36,678 bases of DNA, taken from contig CATABD010000019.1 in the NCBI GenBank assembly GCA_949494735.1, positions 1-36,678 of the forward strand, in the 5' to 3' direction. Below are positions 25,505-33,393 of the stretch, piece by piece (position 1 is the first letter of the stretch; each line of letters starts with the position of its first letter). The position numbers and the translations under genes were made by a program. A model generated the notes under the pieces. It saw nothing but the letters and a program-made list of their open reading frames with translations, was not told the DNA's origin and ran no database searches. The DNA comes from an uncultured Oscillospiraceae bacterium. Its GTDB lineage: Bacteria; Bacillota; Clostridia; Oscillospirales; Oscillospiraceae.

Positions 25505-26983
25505 ATGGAGCATCGAACGGAAATCTTATCCCTGCGGGACGCGCTGGCCGTCCTACGGGACACCCCCGGCCAGCTGATTGAGACGGACGTGGAGGTTGAC
25601 CCGGCGGCGGAGCTGTCCGGGGTGTACCGCAAGGTGGGCGCGGGCGGCACCGTCATGCGCCCCACCACCGTGGACGGCCCCGCCATGGTGTTCCACAACG
25701 TGAAGGGTCACCCCGGCGCGTCGGTGGCCATCGGTGTGCTGGCCAGCCGGGAGCGGGTGGCTAACCTGTTTGGCTGCAAAAAAGAGGAGTTGGGCCACCT
25801 GGTGCAGTCCTGCGCTGCTAACCCTATCCAGCCCGTGGTGGTGGACGACCCCGCCCCCTGCCAGGAGGTGGTACACCGGGCGGAGGAGCCGGACTTCGAC
25901 CTGTTCAAGCTGATTCCAGCCCCCACCAACACCCCGGTGGACGCGGGACCATATATCACCCTGGGGATGTGCTACGCCACCCACCCGGACACCGGGCTGT
26001 CCGACGTGACCATCCATCGGATGTGCATCCAGGGCAAGGATGAGCTGTCCATCTTCCTCCAGCCCGGTTCCCGCCACATCGGGGCCATGGCCGAGCGGGC
26101 TACAGAGCTGGGCCAGCCCCTGCCCATCTCTGTTTCCATTGGGGTAGACCCGGCCATTGAGGTGCTCTCCTGTTTTGAGCCCCCCACCACGCCCCTGGGC
26201 TTCAACGAGCTTTCCATTGCCGGGGCGCTGCGGCAGCGGCCGGTGGAGCTGGTGAAGTGCGTAGCTGTCAACGAAAACGCTATCGCCAACGCGGAATATG
26301 TCATCGAGGGCGAGATTTTGCCGGGGAGTAATCACGTGGTAGAAGATCAGAACTCCCACACGGGGTACGCCATGCCCGAGTTCCCCGGCTACAACGGCGC
26401 GGCCTCCCATGAGTGCTGGCTGCTGAAGGTGAAGGCCGTCACCCACCGCAAGAACCCCATCATGCAGACCTGCATCGGCCCCAGCGAGGAGCACGTGAAT
26501 ATGGCGGGCATCCCCACCGAGGCCAGCATCCTGGGCATGATCGACAAAGCCCTCCCCGGCAAGGTGGTCAACTGCTACGCCCACCGCTCGGGCGGCGGCA
26601 AGTATATGGCGGTGCTCCAATGCCGCAAAACCGTCCACACCGACGAGGGGAAACAGCGGCAGGCGGCGCTGCTGGCTTTCTCCGCTTTCCCGGAGCTGAA
26701 GCACGTGATCCTGGTGGATGAGGACGTGGACATTTTCGATCCCAACGACGTGCTGTGGGCCATGAACACCCGCTTCCAGGGGGATCGGGACATCATCACT
26801 ATCCCCGGCGTGCGCTGCCACCCCCTGGATCCCAGCTCTAACCCGGATTATTCACCCTCTATCTCGGACATTGGGGTGTCCTGCAAGACTATTTTCGACT
26901 GCACCGTGCCCTTCCATTTGAAGGAGCGCTTCCAGCGGGTGCCGTTTCTGGACGTGGACCCGGAGAGGTGGCTCCATGGCTAA
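25505..26983 (+). CDS. lpdC: UbiD-family decarboxylase, gallate/protocatechuate decarboxylase (LpdC) type
   Basis: A 492-residue prenylated-FMN-dependent decarboxylase. ETDVEVDPAAELSGVYRKVG, APTNTPVDAGPYITLG, SDVTIHRM, PGSRHIGA, FEPPTTPLGFNEL, EDQNSHTG (280-287), AMPEFPGYNG and GPSEEHVNMAGIPTEASIL follow the pattern I remember for Lactobacillus plantarum LpdC, including the active-site acids and the diagnostic THTG/SHTG loop, and not the ubiquinone UbiD pattern. It should remove CO2 from a hydroxybenzoate such as gallate or protocatechuate. The ATG at 25505 is preferred to a TTG at 25484 inside the previous gene. It overlaps the next gene by 8 bases. The exact substrate is not decided by sequence. 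Confidence 0.88.
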   Translation: MEHRTEILSLRDALAVLRDTPGQLIETDVEVDPAAELSGVYRKVGAGGTVMRPTTVDGPAMVFHNVKGHPGASVAIGVLASRERVANLFGCKKEELGHLVQSCAANPIQPVVVDDPAPCQEVVHRAEEPDFDLFKLIPAPTNTPVDAGPYITLGMCYATHPDTGLSDVTIHRMCIQGKDELSIFLQPGSRHIGAMAERATELGQPLPISVSIGVDPAIEVLSCFEPPTTPLGFNELSIAGALRQRPVELVKCVAVNENAIANAEYVIEGEILPGSNHVVEDQNSHTGYAMPEFPGYNGAASHECWLLKVKAVTHRKNPIMQTCIGPSEEHVNMAGIPTEASILGMIDKALPGKVVNCYAHRSGGGKYMAVLQCRKTVHTDEGKQRQAALLAFSAFPELKHVILVDEDVDIFDPNDVLWAMNTRFQGDRDIITIPGVRCHPLDPSSNPDYSPSISDIGVSCKTIFDCTVPFHLKERFQRVPFLDVDPERWLHG

Positions 26984-27542
26984 GCGGCTGATCGTGGGCG
27001 TCAGCGGCGCCAGCGGCGCGCCTATCGCCGTGGAGCTGCTGCGCCAGCTCCGGGAACACCATCCCGGCATTGAGACGCACCTGGTGGTGAGCCGGGGAGC
27101 GGAACTGACCCTCCGGCAGGAGTGCGGCATGGACGTGGAGGAGCTGCGAGCGCTGGCCGGGGTGTTCCATAAGAACGACGAAATCGGCGCGTCCATCGCC
27201 AGCGGAAGTTTTCAAATCATGGGCATGGTAATCGTGCCGTGCAGCATGAAAACTGTGGCGGGCATCGCGTCCGGCTACTCGGACAACCTGCTGCTGCGCG
27301 CCGCCGATGTGTGCCTCAAGGAGCGGCGGAAACTGGTGCTGTGCGCCCGGGAAGCGCCGCTATCCACTATCCATCTGCGAAACCTCTATGAGCTGGGCCG
27401 GATGGGGGCGGTGATCCTGCCGCCTGTGCTTACCTATTATCAGCGGCCGGAAAGCGTGGAGGACATGACGCGGCATATCGTGGGCAAGCTGCTGGATCAG
27501 TTCGGACTGGACTGCCCCGGTTTCCGCCGCTGGGAGGGTTGA
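26976..27542 (+). CDS. ubiX: UbiX flavin prenyltransferase (LpdB type)
   Basis: A 188-residue enzyme that joins dimethylallyl phosphate to FMN to make the prenylated cofactor of UbiD enzymes. VGVSGASGAPIAVELL is the FMN-binding start. PCSMKTVAGIASGYSDN, LLLRAADVCLKERRKLVLC, AREAPLSTIHLRNLYEL and ILPPVLTYYQRPESV are all present in order and full length. Its start overlaps the decarboxylase stop, so the cofactor is made where it is needed. Confidence 0.95.
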   Translation: MAKRLIVGVSGASGAPIAVELLRQLREHHPGIETHLVVSRGAELTLRQECGMDVEELRALAGVFHKNDEIGASIASGSFQIMGMVIVPCSMKTVAGIASGYSDNLLLRAADVCLKERRKLVLCAREAPLSTIHLRNLYELGRMGAVILPPVLTYYQRPESVEDMTRHIVGKLLDQFGLDCPGFRRWEG

Positions 27543-27544
27543 GC

Positions 27545-27958
27545 ATGGGTGCGCTTGAACTGGAACGGGAGGTGCTGGGACGGCCCCTCCGGGTGAGCGT
27601 TCTGCCTTGCAGAGCCGATTTGTCCGTGACCATCCGGGGCGGTGACGCGCCCCACGTGGGCAGTGTCACCGTGGCCCGGAACGGCAAAATCGTGAGCAAA
27701 TGGGTGGGGCAGGGGCACCGGGATGACGTGGTGGGCGACCGCTTTGCGGAAGCCCTGTCAAAAAAGGCAGGCGGCACGGTATGCGCTACCTGTGGGATCC
27801 ACTACGAAGCGGCCACAAGGGAGCAGCTGGCGGAGATTATTGCTGCCTGTGAAGAACTGCTTCAGATTGTGTTGAAAAGAGAAGATTTCTATGGAGTAAA
27901 TCCCAATTTTGAACAAAAACATGGAGCTGGCGGACTGCCGGGACAAGTGGACATATGA
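27545..27958 (+). CDS. lpdD: LpdD-like prenyl-flavin decarboxylase accessory protein
   Basis: A 137-residue protein starting 2 bases after UbiX (ATG at 27545; a TTG at 27539 overlaps the UbiX stop). The segments RPLRVSVLPCRADLSVTIRG, PHVGSVTVARNG, GHRDDVVGDRFAEALSKKAG and TVCATCGIHYEAATREQLAE fit the small LpdD subunit that accompanies LpdC and LpdB, thought to act as cofactor chaperone or subunit. The last 20 residues (after LLQIVLKRE) look less family-like, and their DNA overlaps another small reading frame, so the 3' end may mark a junction with element DNA. Confidence 0.8.
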   Translation: MGALELEREVLGRPLRVSVLPCRADLSVTIRGGDAPHVGSVTVARNGKIVSKWVGQGHRDDVVGDRFAEALSKKAGGTVCATCGIHYEAATREQLAEIIAACEELLQIVLKREDFYGVNPNFEQKHGAGGLPGQVDI

Positions 27959-28022
27959 TGAAAAGCACCGCTGCTGGTGTTTGGAGGACATTCTCTATAC
28001 TCTGGCGGCCACAGTGGATTGA
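27921..28022 (+). CDS. Possible 33-residue Cys/Trp-rich peptide or gene remnant
   Basis: ATG at 27921 to TGA at 28022, overlapping the 3' end of the lpdD gene in another frame. The product contains MELADCRDKW, TYDEKHRCWCLEDILYT and ends soon after. The non-random amphipathic, Cys/Trp-rich sequence suggests it is or was coding, perhaps the tail of an element gene whose front was lost when the operon joined the element. It has no good ribosome site. Confidence 0.35.
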   Translation: MELADCRDKWTYDEKHRCWCLEDILYTLAATVD

Positions 28023-28091
28023 CCAAATCTGCGGGCAAAATAAAAGCGTATAAGATAAAAACTTGCACCAATGGTTTCCAATGCTCTATCA

Positions 28092-28133
28092 GCAGCCAGC
28101 CTTGTACTTCGGTATGAGGCCGGCTGCTTTTTT
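28092..28133 (+). terminator. Strong terminator with UUCG tetraloop ending the metabolic operon
   Basis: GCAGCC (28092-28097) pairs with GGCTGC (28122-28127). The stem continues through GCC/GGC and G-T pairs to a TTCG loop (28108-28111), and six Ts follow at 28128-28133. A single A-C mismatch interrupts the stem. Confidence 0.85.
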
Positions 28134-28157
28134 GCGTTCCTACACTGCCGGGGGCCG

Positions 28158-28195
28158 CCTCCTTCATCTGACTGCAAAAAATCAGATGAAGGAGG
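28158..28195 (+). promoter_or_regulatory. Hairpin that sequesters the ribosome site of the sigma-like gene
   Basis: CCTCCTTCATCTGA (28158-28171) is perfectly complementary to TCAGATGAAGGAGG (28182-28195) with a 10-base loop. The right arm contains the AAGGAGG ribosome site (28189-28195), 7 bases before the ATG at 28203. When folded it would block translation. Confidence 0.75.
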
Positions 28196-28202
28196 TTGTC
28201 CC

Positions 28203-28612
28203 ATGGGACAGCAATATGAAAACCAAAGCAGGAATCGTGCCCTGCAAAACCGCTTTACAGCCTATCTTCAAATTGCTTTGAGGCGCAAAAGGCGCGACTA
28301 CATTCAAAAACGGCTCCGGCAAAACGTCCATGAAGTTCTGACGGACTTTCAAGAGACTGCATTTGCGGATGGGTCCAATTCCGATTTTGGCGGAACCTGC
28401 CGGGACCTGTCGCAGATGGAAGACAGCGCGCTTTTACAGGCCCTGTCCGGCCTGACGGGCCGGAACGTTTCATCCTGTTTGAGCGTGTGCTGAATGACCG
28501 CGGGTACGATGAGCTTGCCGAGGCCCTGGGCCTGCGGTACAACGGGGTTGTCTCGGCCTATCACCGCATTATAAAGAAATTGCGGAAAGAACTGCGAGGC
28601 GAGAGCAAGTGA
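28203..28612 (+). pseudogene. Sigma-70-like element regulator, frameshifted
   Basis: The start MGQQYENQSRNRALQNRFTA with RRKRRDYIQKRLRQNVHEVL is the sigma-70-like protein found near the excisionase end of Tn1549-type elements. The first frame ends early at 28493. The natural C-terminal part (ERFILFERVLNDRGYDELAE, then RYNGVVSAYHRIIKKLRK, a region-4 helix-turn-helix) continues in the -1 frame from 28460 to the TGA at 28610-28612. One lost G in the run at 28457-28459 explains it. No classic slippery heptamer is present, so programmed frameshifting is unlikely. As written the gene loses its DNA-binding half. Confidence 0.8.
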
Positions 28613-28791
28613 ATTTTGAGGAGCTTTTGACCCAGGCCCAGTGTGGCAGCGAAGCAGCATTAGGGGAAATTCTGGCCCGTTATAGGCCGTTGTTGGTCAA
28701 GCACTCCATCTGCGACGGTTTCTTCGATGAGGATCTCTATCAGGAATTGTGCATGACAATGATTAAGTGCATCCATTGCTTCCGCATTTAA
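28609..28791 (+). CDS. HTH_16-type element regulator
   Basis: A 60-residue protein beginning at a GTG that overlaps the stop of the sigma-like gene. NFEELLTQAQCGSEAALGEI, LARYRPLLVKHSI, DEDLYQELCMTMIKCI fit the short sigma-region-2-like/HTH_16 proteins that follow the sigma-like gene in Tn916/Tn1549 elements. Length is normal, so it is probably intact. In complete elements excisionase and integrase come next; here they are absent and AT-rich DNA starts. Confidence 0.75.
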   Translation: MNFEELLTQAQCGSEAALGEILARYRPLLVKHSICDGFFDEDLYQELCMTMIKCIHCFRI

Positions 28792-28885
28792 CGATAGACA
28801 GAGCGGAGCTCGCTGAAAGCGTTACCCTCGGCTAAGAGGATAGGAAAAGAAGCAGAAAAAACGCAGCGGAGTGATACTGTGGCAA

Positions 28886-28931
28886 ACGCAGGTTTAGGCG
28901 GTTCGCTAAAGTGGACTGTCTAAATCTGCGT
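28886..28931 (+). ncRNA. Possible structured RNA: 16-bp stem with G-U pairs
   Basis: 28886-28901 pairs with 28916-28931 over 16 consecutive positions, three of them G-U, with a 14-base loop. All departures from perfect DNA symmetry are G-U-compatible, which favours an RNA over a DNA palindrome. The surrounding 28792-29076 gap has no gene. TTGCAT (28999-29004) with TACAGT 17 bases later could be a promoter for the following gene. Confidence 0.4.
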
Positions 28932-29076
28932 ATTGCTGTGTGGCAAGGGTCAAACGGTCATCCCTGACTATAATTAGGGGCGGCGTGTACAAGAGCAAAT
29001 TGCATCTTGCATACTGAACCAATACAGTATAAAATAAATGCATCAGAAACGGGTTTACACCATGTTAGGAGCTCAT

Positions 29077-29880
29077 ATGGAATATATTGTATATTGTGAT
29101 GAGTCAAACAGTAATGGGACTAAGTTTAGCGACTTTTTCGGTGGCTGCATTGTAAGCGGAAAAGACTGGCACTTTGTGGAAGATGCGCTGGAAGCTAAAA
29201 AGAAGGAATTGAATCTGTTTGGTGAATTGAAGTGGACGAAAGTGACCGCGCAGTATTTGGAACGGTACATAGAAATTGTGGATTTATTTTTTGATTTTGT
29301 CCGGGACGGGAAGCTCAAGGTTCGCATCATGTTTCGGAACAATGCGGATCAGCCGACCAGCTCGGCCGTGCGCCATAGTGACGATAAGTATTTCAAGCTG
29401 TACTATCAGTTTTTGAAGCACGCTTTTGGGATAAAAGATATCCCTGCGGCAGAAGAAGACATTTTTATAAGGATTTACTTGGATCAGTTGCCGGATACTC
29501 GCGAAAAGTGCGAAGAATTTAAGAAGTTTGTCCGGGGATTGCCATCGACCTGGAATAGTGGACGTACAGGGGGAAAGCTGCACATCCGAAAAGGCGATGT
29601 GGCGGATGTGTGTTCCCATGATCACGTTTTGCTGCAATGCACAGATATTGTTTTGGGGGCGATGTATTTTCGCCTAAACGACTTGCACCTGGAAAAGCCG
29701 GCGGGGAGCGGGTGCAGAGGGAAACGGACGATAGCAAAGGAAAAACTCTATAAACACATCAATAAAAGAATTTGTGAGATACTGCCTCATTTCAATATTG
29801 GGATTTCTACAGGAGCGCGTGAGTATCAGAACGCAACCTGGGAGTTGCCTTATAGCCATTGGAGGTTTGTCCCCAGGTAA
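29077..29880 (+). CDS. DUF3800 protein (probable nuclease-like defence or element protein)
   Basis: A 267-residue protein. It starts MEYIVYCDESNSNG, the acidic DES strand that defines DUF3800, thought to have an RNase-H-like fold. LYYQFLKHAF, IRIYLDQL and near the C-terminus HDHVLLQCTDIVLGAMYF (the QxxDxxxGA helix) complete the family pattern. TTAGGAG at 29065-29071 supports the ATG at 29077 rather than that at 29038. DUF3800 proteins are frequent in prophages, mobile elements and defence islands; their activity is not settled. Base composition is clearly more AT-rich than the operon to the left. It lies 250 bases before the HamA-like gene on the same strand. Confidence 0.8.
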   Translation: MEYIVYCDESNSNGTKFSDFFGGCIVSGKDWHFVEDALEAKKKELNLFGELKWTKVTAQYLERYIEIVDLFFDFVRDGKLKVRIMFRNNADQPTSSAVRHSDDKYFKLYYQFLKHAFGIKDIPAAEEDIFIRIYLDQLPDTREKCEEFKKFVRGLPSTWNSGRTGGKLHIRKGDVADVCSHDHVLLQCTDIVLGAMYFRLNDLHLEKPAGSGCRGKRTIAKEKLYKHINKRICEILPHFNIGISTGAREYQNATWELPYSHWRFVPR

Positions 29881-30130
29881 AAAGAAAACGTCCCACCCTC
29901 TCTACATCAATACCCCACGTAGGAACGCAAGGCTTCGAGAAAGGCAGGACGCTTCTGACATATTGTATGGCGAAGGGAAGACAAATATGCAAACCCCTCT
30001 ATTCTTATGATACACTAAGGAAGCAGAAAAGTCAATATGAAAAGAGTGATAGGCCAATATAGTTCATATTAGGTAAATTAAGAAACGCTATCGGATAAAG
30101 GCTTGTGGATGTTGCGGATTTAAGTTAACC
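29881..30130 (+). other. Non-coding AT-rich spacer in the defence block
   Basis: No credible gene. Short open frames exist in two registers but lack ribosome sites and family features. No strong hairpin or terminator is visible. TATGAT near 30009 could be a -10 box, but no -35 fits it well. The promoter of the following pair must lie here if the DUF3800 transcript stops. Confidence 0.4.
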
Positions 30131-30841
30131 ATGCCGAGAATGGAAGGGATGTTTGTGAATATTCTTGAGTGCAAAAAAATATGTGAACCTGAAAATAATA
30201 GGGTTCTTTTCATACGTGTTGATCCAGAAGATATAAAAATAACGTTGCGGCAGATACTTGACGTACTATTTGACTGTTCATGGATCAGTAAATTTGACAG
30301 GGCCTATACACGTGAGAGCTTTTTGCGGAGGGCTGAACCAACGCTTGCCGATATTGAGCAGAAGCTTTTAGCGGCTAATCCGGACTCTATTTCGCAAGAC
30401 GCGGGAGAGTATGTGGTGTCTGAACTTGCAAGAGAAGCCATTATTCAGCAACTGGACTATTTGGACATTCCATTGGCGGAATTATACAACAAAAAGAAAT
30501 CTGGAAATCCAGGTTTTGACTTTCACAGCCAAACTACAGATGACGTTATTATATTTGGCGAAGCAAAATACCTAAAGGATAGAAATGCTTTTGGAAACAG
30601 TCTTGCACAGATAGTAAATTTCGTTGAAGTAGGAAAAGACATTAAAGATATCTTAGATTTGGAGTATTTTTGCAGTGACACGGCGCTAAATGCAGCATAT
30701 AGAGGCAGAAAAGGCTTTGCGGCGGCGTTCTCGGCAAAGCGTACAGCTTCAGATGACATCATCAAACATATCCAAGGAAATGAACATTATAAAGAACTTA
30801 TCAAATATCAAGAGTTGTTATTGGTGGCGGTGAATATATGA
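30131..30841 (+). CDS. HamA/AbpA-like (DUF1837-type) PD-(D/E)xK nuclease
   Basis: A 236-residue protein. AGEYVVSELAREAIIQQLDY (91-110), GNPGFDFH with Asp130 and IIFGEAKY with Glu144 and Lys146 form a PD-(D/E)xK nuclease core in the arrangement of HamA of Hachiman and AbpA of AbpAB. The start is uncertain: ATG 30131 has no ribosome site, while GGAAGGG at 30142-30148 favours a GTG at 30155. Its last bases overlap the helicase start (ATGA), so both are made together. In Hachiman the nuclease is held by the helicase and degrades DNA when infection is sensed. The family call rests on motifs and partner, not on a search. Confidence 0.65.
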   Translation: MPRMEGMFVNILECKKICEPENNRVLFIRVDPEDIKITLRQILDVLFDCSWISKFDRAYTRESFLRRAEPTLADIEQKLLAANPDSISQDAGEYVVSELAREAIIQQLDYLDIPLAELYNKKKSGNPGFDFHSQTTDDVIIFGEAKYLKDRNAFGNSLAQIVNFVEVGKDIKDILDLEYFCSDTALNAAYRGRKGFAAAFSAKRTASDDIIKHIQGNEHYKELIKYQELLLVAVNI

Positions 30842-33183
30842 AGAATGTCATTCAGCAAATAATCGCCCATGAGAATCTTGAGGAGATATATAAATTTGCT
30901 CAAGAATCATTATTTAGTGAGGGACCGATTTCTTCAACAACGCTTGAAATTTTGTCATATTTAAAGCTGTTTGCTCCAGAATTTTTTTCTACAATACAAG
31001 AGGAGGTTCTATCATTGATGGGAGTTTTCTATAAAAACCCATCATCAACGACATTAAAGGGACACCTATTAAATGCCTATGGTGAATACCTTTTTGAAAC
31101 ATATGACAAAAAATATACACCTGTACAGGCAAGCATAATTCGACAAATCAATGAGTCAAAAAACTTTAGTTTTTCTGCGCCAACAAGCACTGGGAAATCT
31201 TTTGTATTTAGAAACTTAATTGAGTCGTCAGAAAAAGATGTTGCCATGATTGTTCCTTCTCGCGCCTTAATAAATGAGTATTATGACCGAGTTTGTAGCC
31301 TGATTCCTGACAAATCTGTAAATGTGCTAACATTTGTTGACATTATTAATACAAAACGAGCTCGAAGAAGTGTGTTCATTTTAACTCCTGAGAGAGCAAA
31401 AGATCTTTTTAAACACAAAAAACAACTAAATATTGAGCTGTTTCTATTTGACGAAGCGCAGCTGAGTGATGAGGAAAGTGTTCGAGGCCTCTTTTTTGAC
31501 AGTATTGTGCGTCGAGCGCAAAAGGCGTTTCCTGACGCTAAGTATGTATTTGCACATCCATTTGTTGTAAACCCGGAAGCGCAATTAGTGAAGAATGGGT
31601 TTGACCAGGAATGCTCAGCTTCAATCTCCTACAATCAAAAAAATGTTGGGCAAATTTTCTTTGCGGTTGACAAAGGAGACTATTTTCATTTTGGATTAGA
31701 TGCGGCAGTAATGGGAACCAGGAAAATTAAAAGTGACTTTGATCCCGTCTTGAACGCTTTGCGTCGTGGAGGGTCGGTTTTAGTGTATACGACGAAGGCC
31801 AGTATTTATAGTAAAAAAGTATTTGAACAATTTCGAGTATACATTAATGAATGCAGACTCATTAAAGATCCTGAGGCATTACAGCTAATCGAACAATTTA
31901 AACAATACATAGGTGCCAATGACAAAGGAGAAGGATATTATCGCTCTGAAATGCTTGAAAATATGAGACGGGGAATTGTTACCCACCATGGTTCCTTGCC
32001 ACTGCAGGCCAGGTTGATTCTTGAGCATTTTACCCAAAAAGGGTTTTGTAGGATTTGCTTCGCGACCTCGACTTTAGAGCAGGGTATTAATATGCCATTT
32101 GACGTAGTCTATCTTAATACGTTCCAGGCCAGCAAACCACTATCTATGAAAAATTTAATAGGAAGAGCCGGGCGGTCAACACTGCATACAAAATTTGATT
32201 ATGGGAGTGTAATTATTAAATATAGCAATATGAGCGACTTCCGGGATGTTATGATGCATAAAGAAGTACTTGATGATGTTTCACTGCTGGATACTCCAGA
32301 GGACAAGGATTCTGACTATAATGATTTTAAAACGGCGATTAATTCAAACTCGTTTTCTGATGAGTATAATCTTACGCTTAATGAGGTTGAGAAGCTGAAT
32401 AGCTCCGCTATAACAGAGCTGGCAGTAAAAACACTGGATGCATTGTTTCGTGGAGACAGGTTGGTTTCACTGAGAGAGATAAATGCAGATTTAGACTATA
32501 AGCTACAGCTATATGGATATTTTAGGATACTTTATAGATGCCATCTTGGGAGATCGCTTTCAGATGGGGAAGAAAGTGTTTTAAACACAGCAATTAAAAT
32601 TTTGCTGTGGAAGATCCATGGACGAAGTTTTAAAAACATATGCTGGTATCGATATGCCTACATCGCGAGAATACCTGAGAGACGAGACTTGGCTAAACGG
32701 TATAGGATGGCGGGCTCGGAATCCATGCGTCAGTCCATCCGGGCACAAGCAAATCGACTGATGGCAAGGTTTGTCCGTGGCTATGCTGAAATACCTGACA
32801 GGGAATTGCGAAACTTTTCTCTGTATCCTCAAGGAACAAAAGCGAGAGAGATCGACTATGATATGATTGTGTTTGATACATATGATTATCTTGACAAACT
32901 CATAAGTTTCAAGTTGAGCGACATATTTTATGCAGTATTTGAGCAATGCTATAAGAAAACTGGTGATAGCCGGGCCATTCGCCTTGCACAATTTTTCAAA
33001 TACGGAACAGATGATGAGAAGGAAATATGGATGTTGCGATATGGCCTATCTTTTGAAGAGATTGAAATAATCAAGCCCTATGTTAAGACGGTAGACCAGA
33101 GTGAGATAAAATTGTTATCTACGGCATATAGTGACCTATCGGCGGAGCAGTTAAAGCCCATAGCACGCTACATTGGGGAGTAA
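30838..33183 (+). CDS. HamB/AbpB-like superfamily-2 helicase
   Basis: A 781-residue helicase. Motif I is APTSTGKS (114-121), motif II is DEAQ (205-208) rather than DEAD/DEAH, motif III region VFAHP, a conserved THHGSLPLQAR (382-392), motif V ATSTLEQGINMP (409-420) and motif VI IGRAGRS (441-447). This resembles Ski2-like/HamB helicases. The C-terminal 300 residues are helical without a motif I know. No signal or membrane parts. With the overlapping nuclease gene it forms a two-gene defence-type module. Base composition is AT-rich like its partner, pointing to horizontal gain. Confidence 0.75.
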   Translation: MKNVIQQIIAHENLEEIYKFAQESLFSEGPISSTTLEILSYLKLFAPEFFSTIQEEVLSLMGVFYKNPSSTTLKGHLLNAYGEYLFETYDKKYTPVQASIIRQINESKNFSFSAPTSTGKSFVFRNLIESSEKDVAMIVPSRALINEYYDRVCSLIPDKSVNVLTFVDIINTKRARRSVFILTPERAKDLFKHKKQLNIELFLFDEAQLSDEESVRGLFFDSIVRRAQKAFPDAKYVFAHPFVVNPEAQLVKNGFDQECSASISYNQKNVGQIFFAVDKGDYFHFGLDAAVMGTRKIKSDFDPVLNALRRGGSVLVYTTKASIYSKKVFEQFRVYINECRLIKDPEALQLIEQFKQYIGANDKGEGYYRSEMLENMRRGIVTHHGSLPLQARLILEHFTQKGFCRICFATSTLEQGINMPFDVVYLNTFQASKPLSMKNLIGRAGRSTLHTKFDYGSVIIKYSNMSDFRDVMMHKEVLDDVSLLDTPEDKDSDYNDFKTAINSNSFSDEYNLTLNEVEKLNSSAITELAVKTLDALFRGDRLVSLREINADLDYKLQLYGYFRILYRCHLGRSLSDGEESVLNTAIKILLWKIHGRSFKNICWYRYAYIARIPERRDLAKRYRMAGSESMRQSIRAQANRLMARFVRGYAEIPDRELRNFSLYPQGTKAREIDYDMIVFDTYDYLDKLISFKLSDIFYAVFEQCYKKTGDSRAIRLAQFFKYGTDDEKEIWMLRYGLSFEEIEIIKPYVKTVDQSEIKLLSTAYSDLSAEQLKPIARYIGE

Positions 33184-33315
33184 TGTTCTATTTGAGAATA
33201 TTCTAAACTGTGCCAGTTTAAAACAAACTTGAAACCCATACAAAACCCATACGGGCACCAAAAATGGGTATGCAAAGAAGTACAGCAAGGTGCGTCAAGC
33301 TAAATGATGGATGCG

Positions 33316-33346
33316 CCCGGAACCATTGCGCTGCAACGGCTCCGGG
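33316..33346. repeat. Imperfect hairpin in the attachment region
   Basis: CCCGGAACCATTGC (33316-33329) pairs with GCAACGGCTCCGGG (33333-33346) with two A-C mismatches and a 3-base loop. Upstream AAACCCATAC occurs twice near 33232-33252. These may be recombinase arm sites or a terminator of the helicase transcript. The 33184-33393 gap holds no gene. Confidence 0.4.
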
Positions 33347-33393
33347 CAATAAGATAGGACAAGGAACGGTAAAGGAAAACAACCTGGGAAGAA

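Noticed and set aside
25553-26821. A 422-residue minus-strand frame opposite the decarboxylase
   Set aside because: Shadow frame; the plus strand encodes a full UbiD/LpdC-type enzyme.
28071-28202. Upstream extension of the sigma-like reading frame
   Set aside because: It runs through the operon terminator and the ribosome-site hairpin; the ATG at 28203 has the ribosome site and the family N-terminus.
33231-33252. Two copies of AAACCCATAC considered as the start of a CRISPR array
   Set aside because: Only two 10-base copies one base apart, no spacers and no cas genes.
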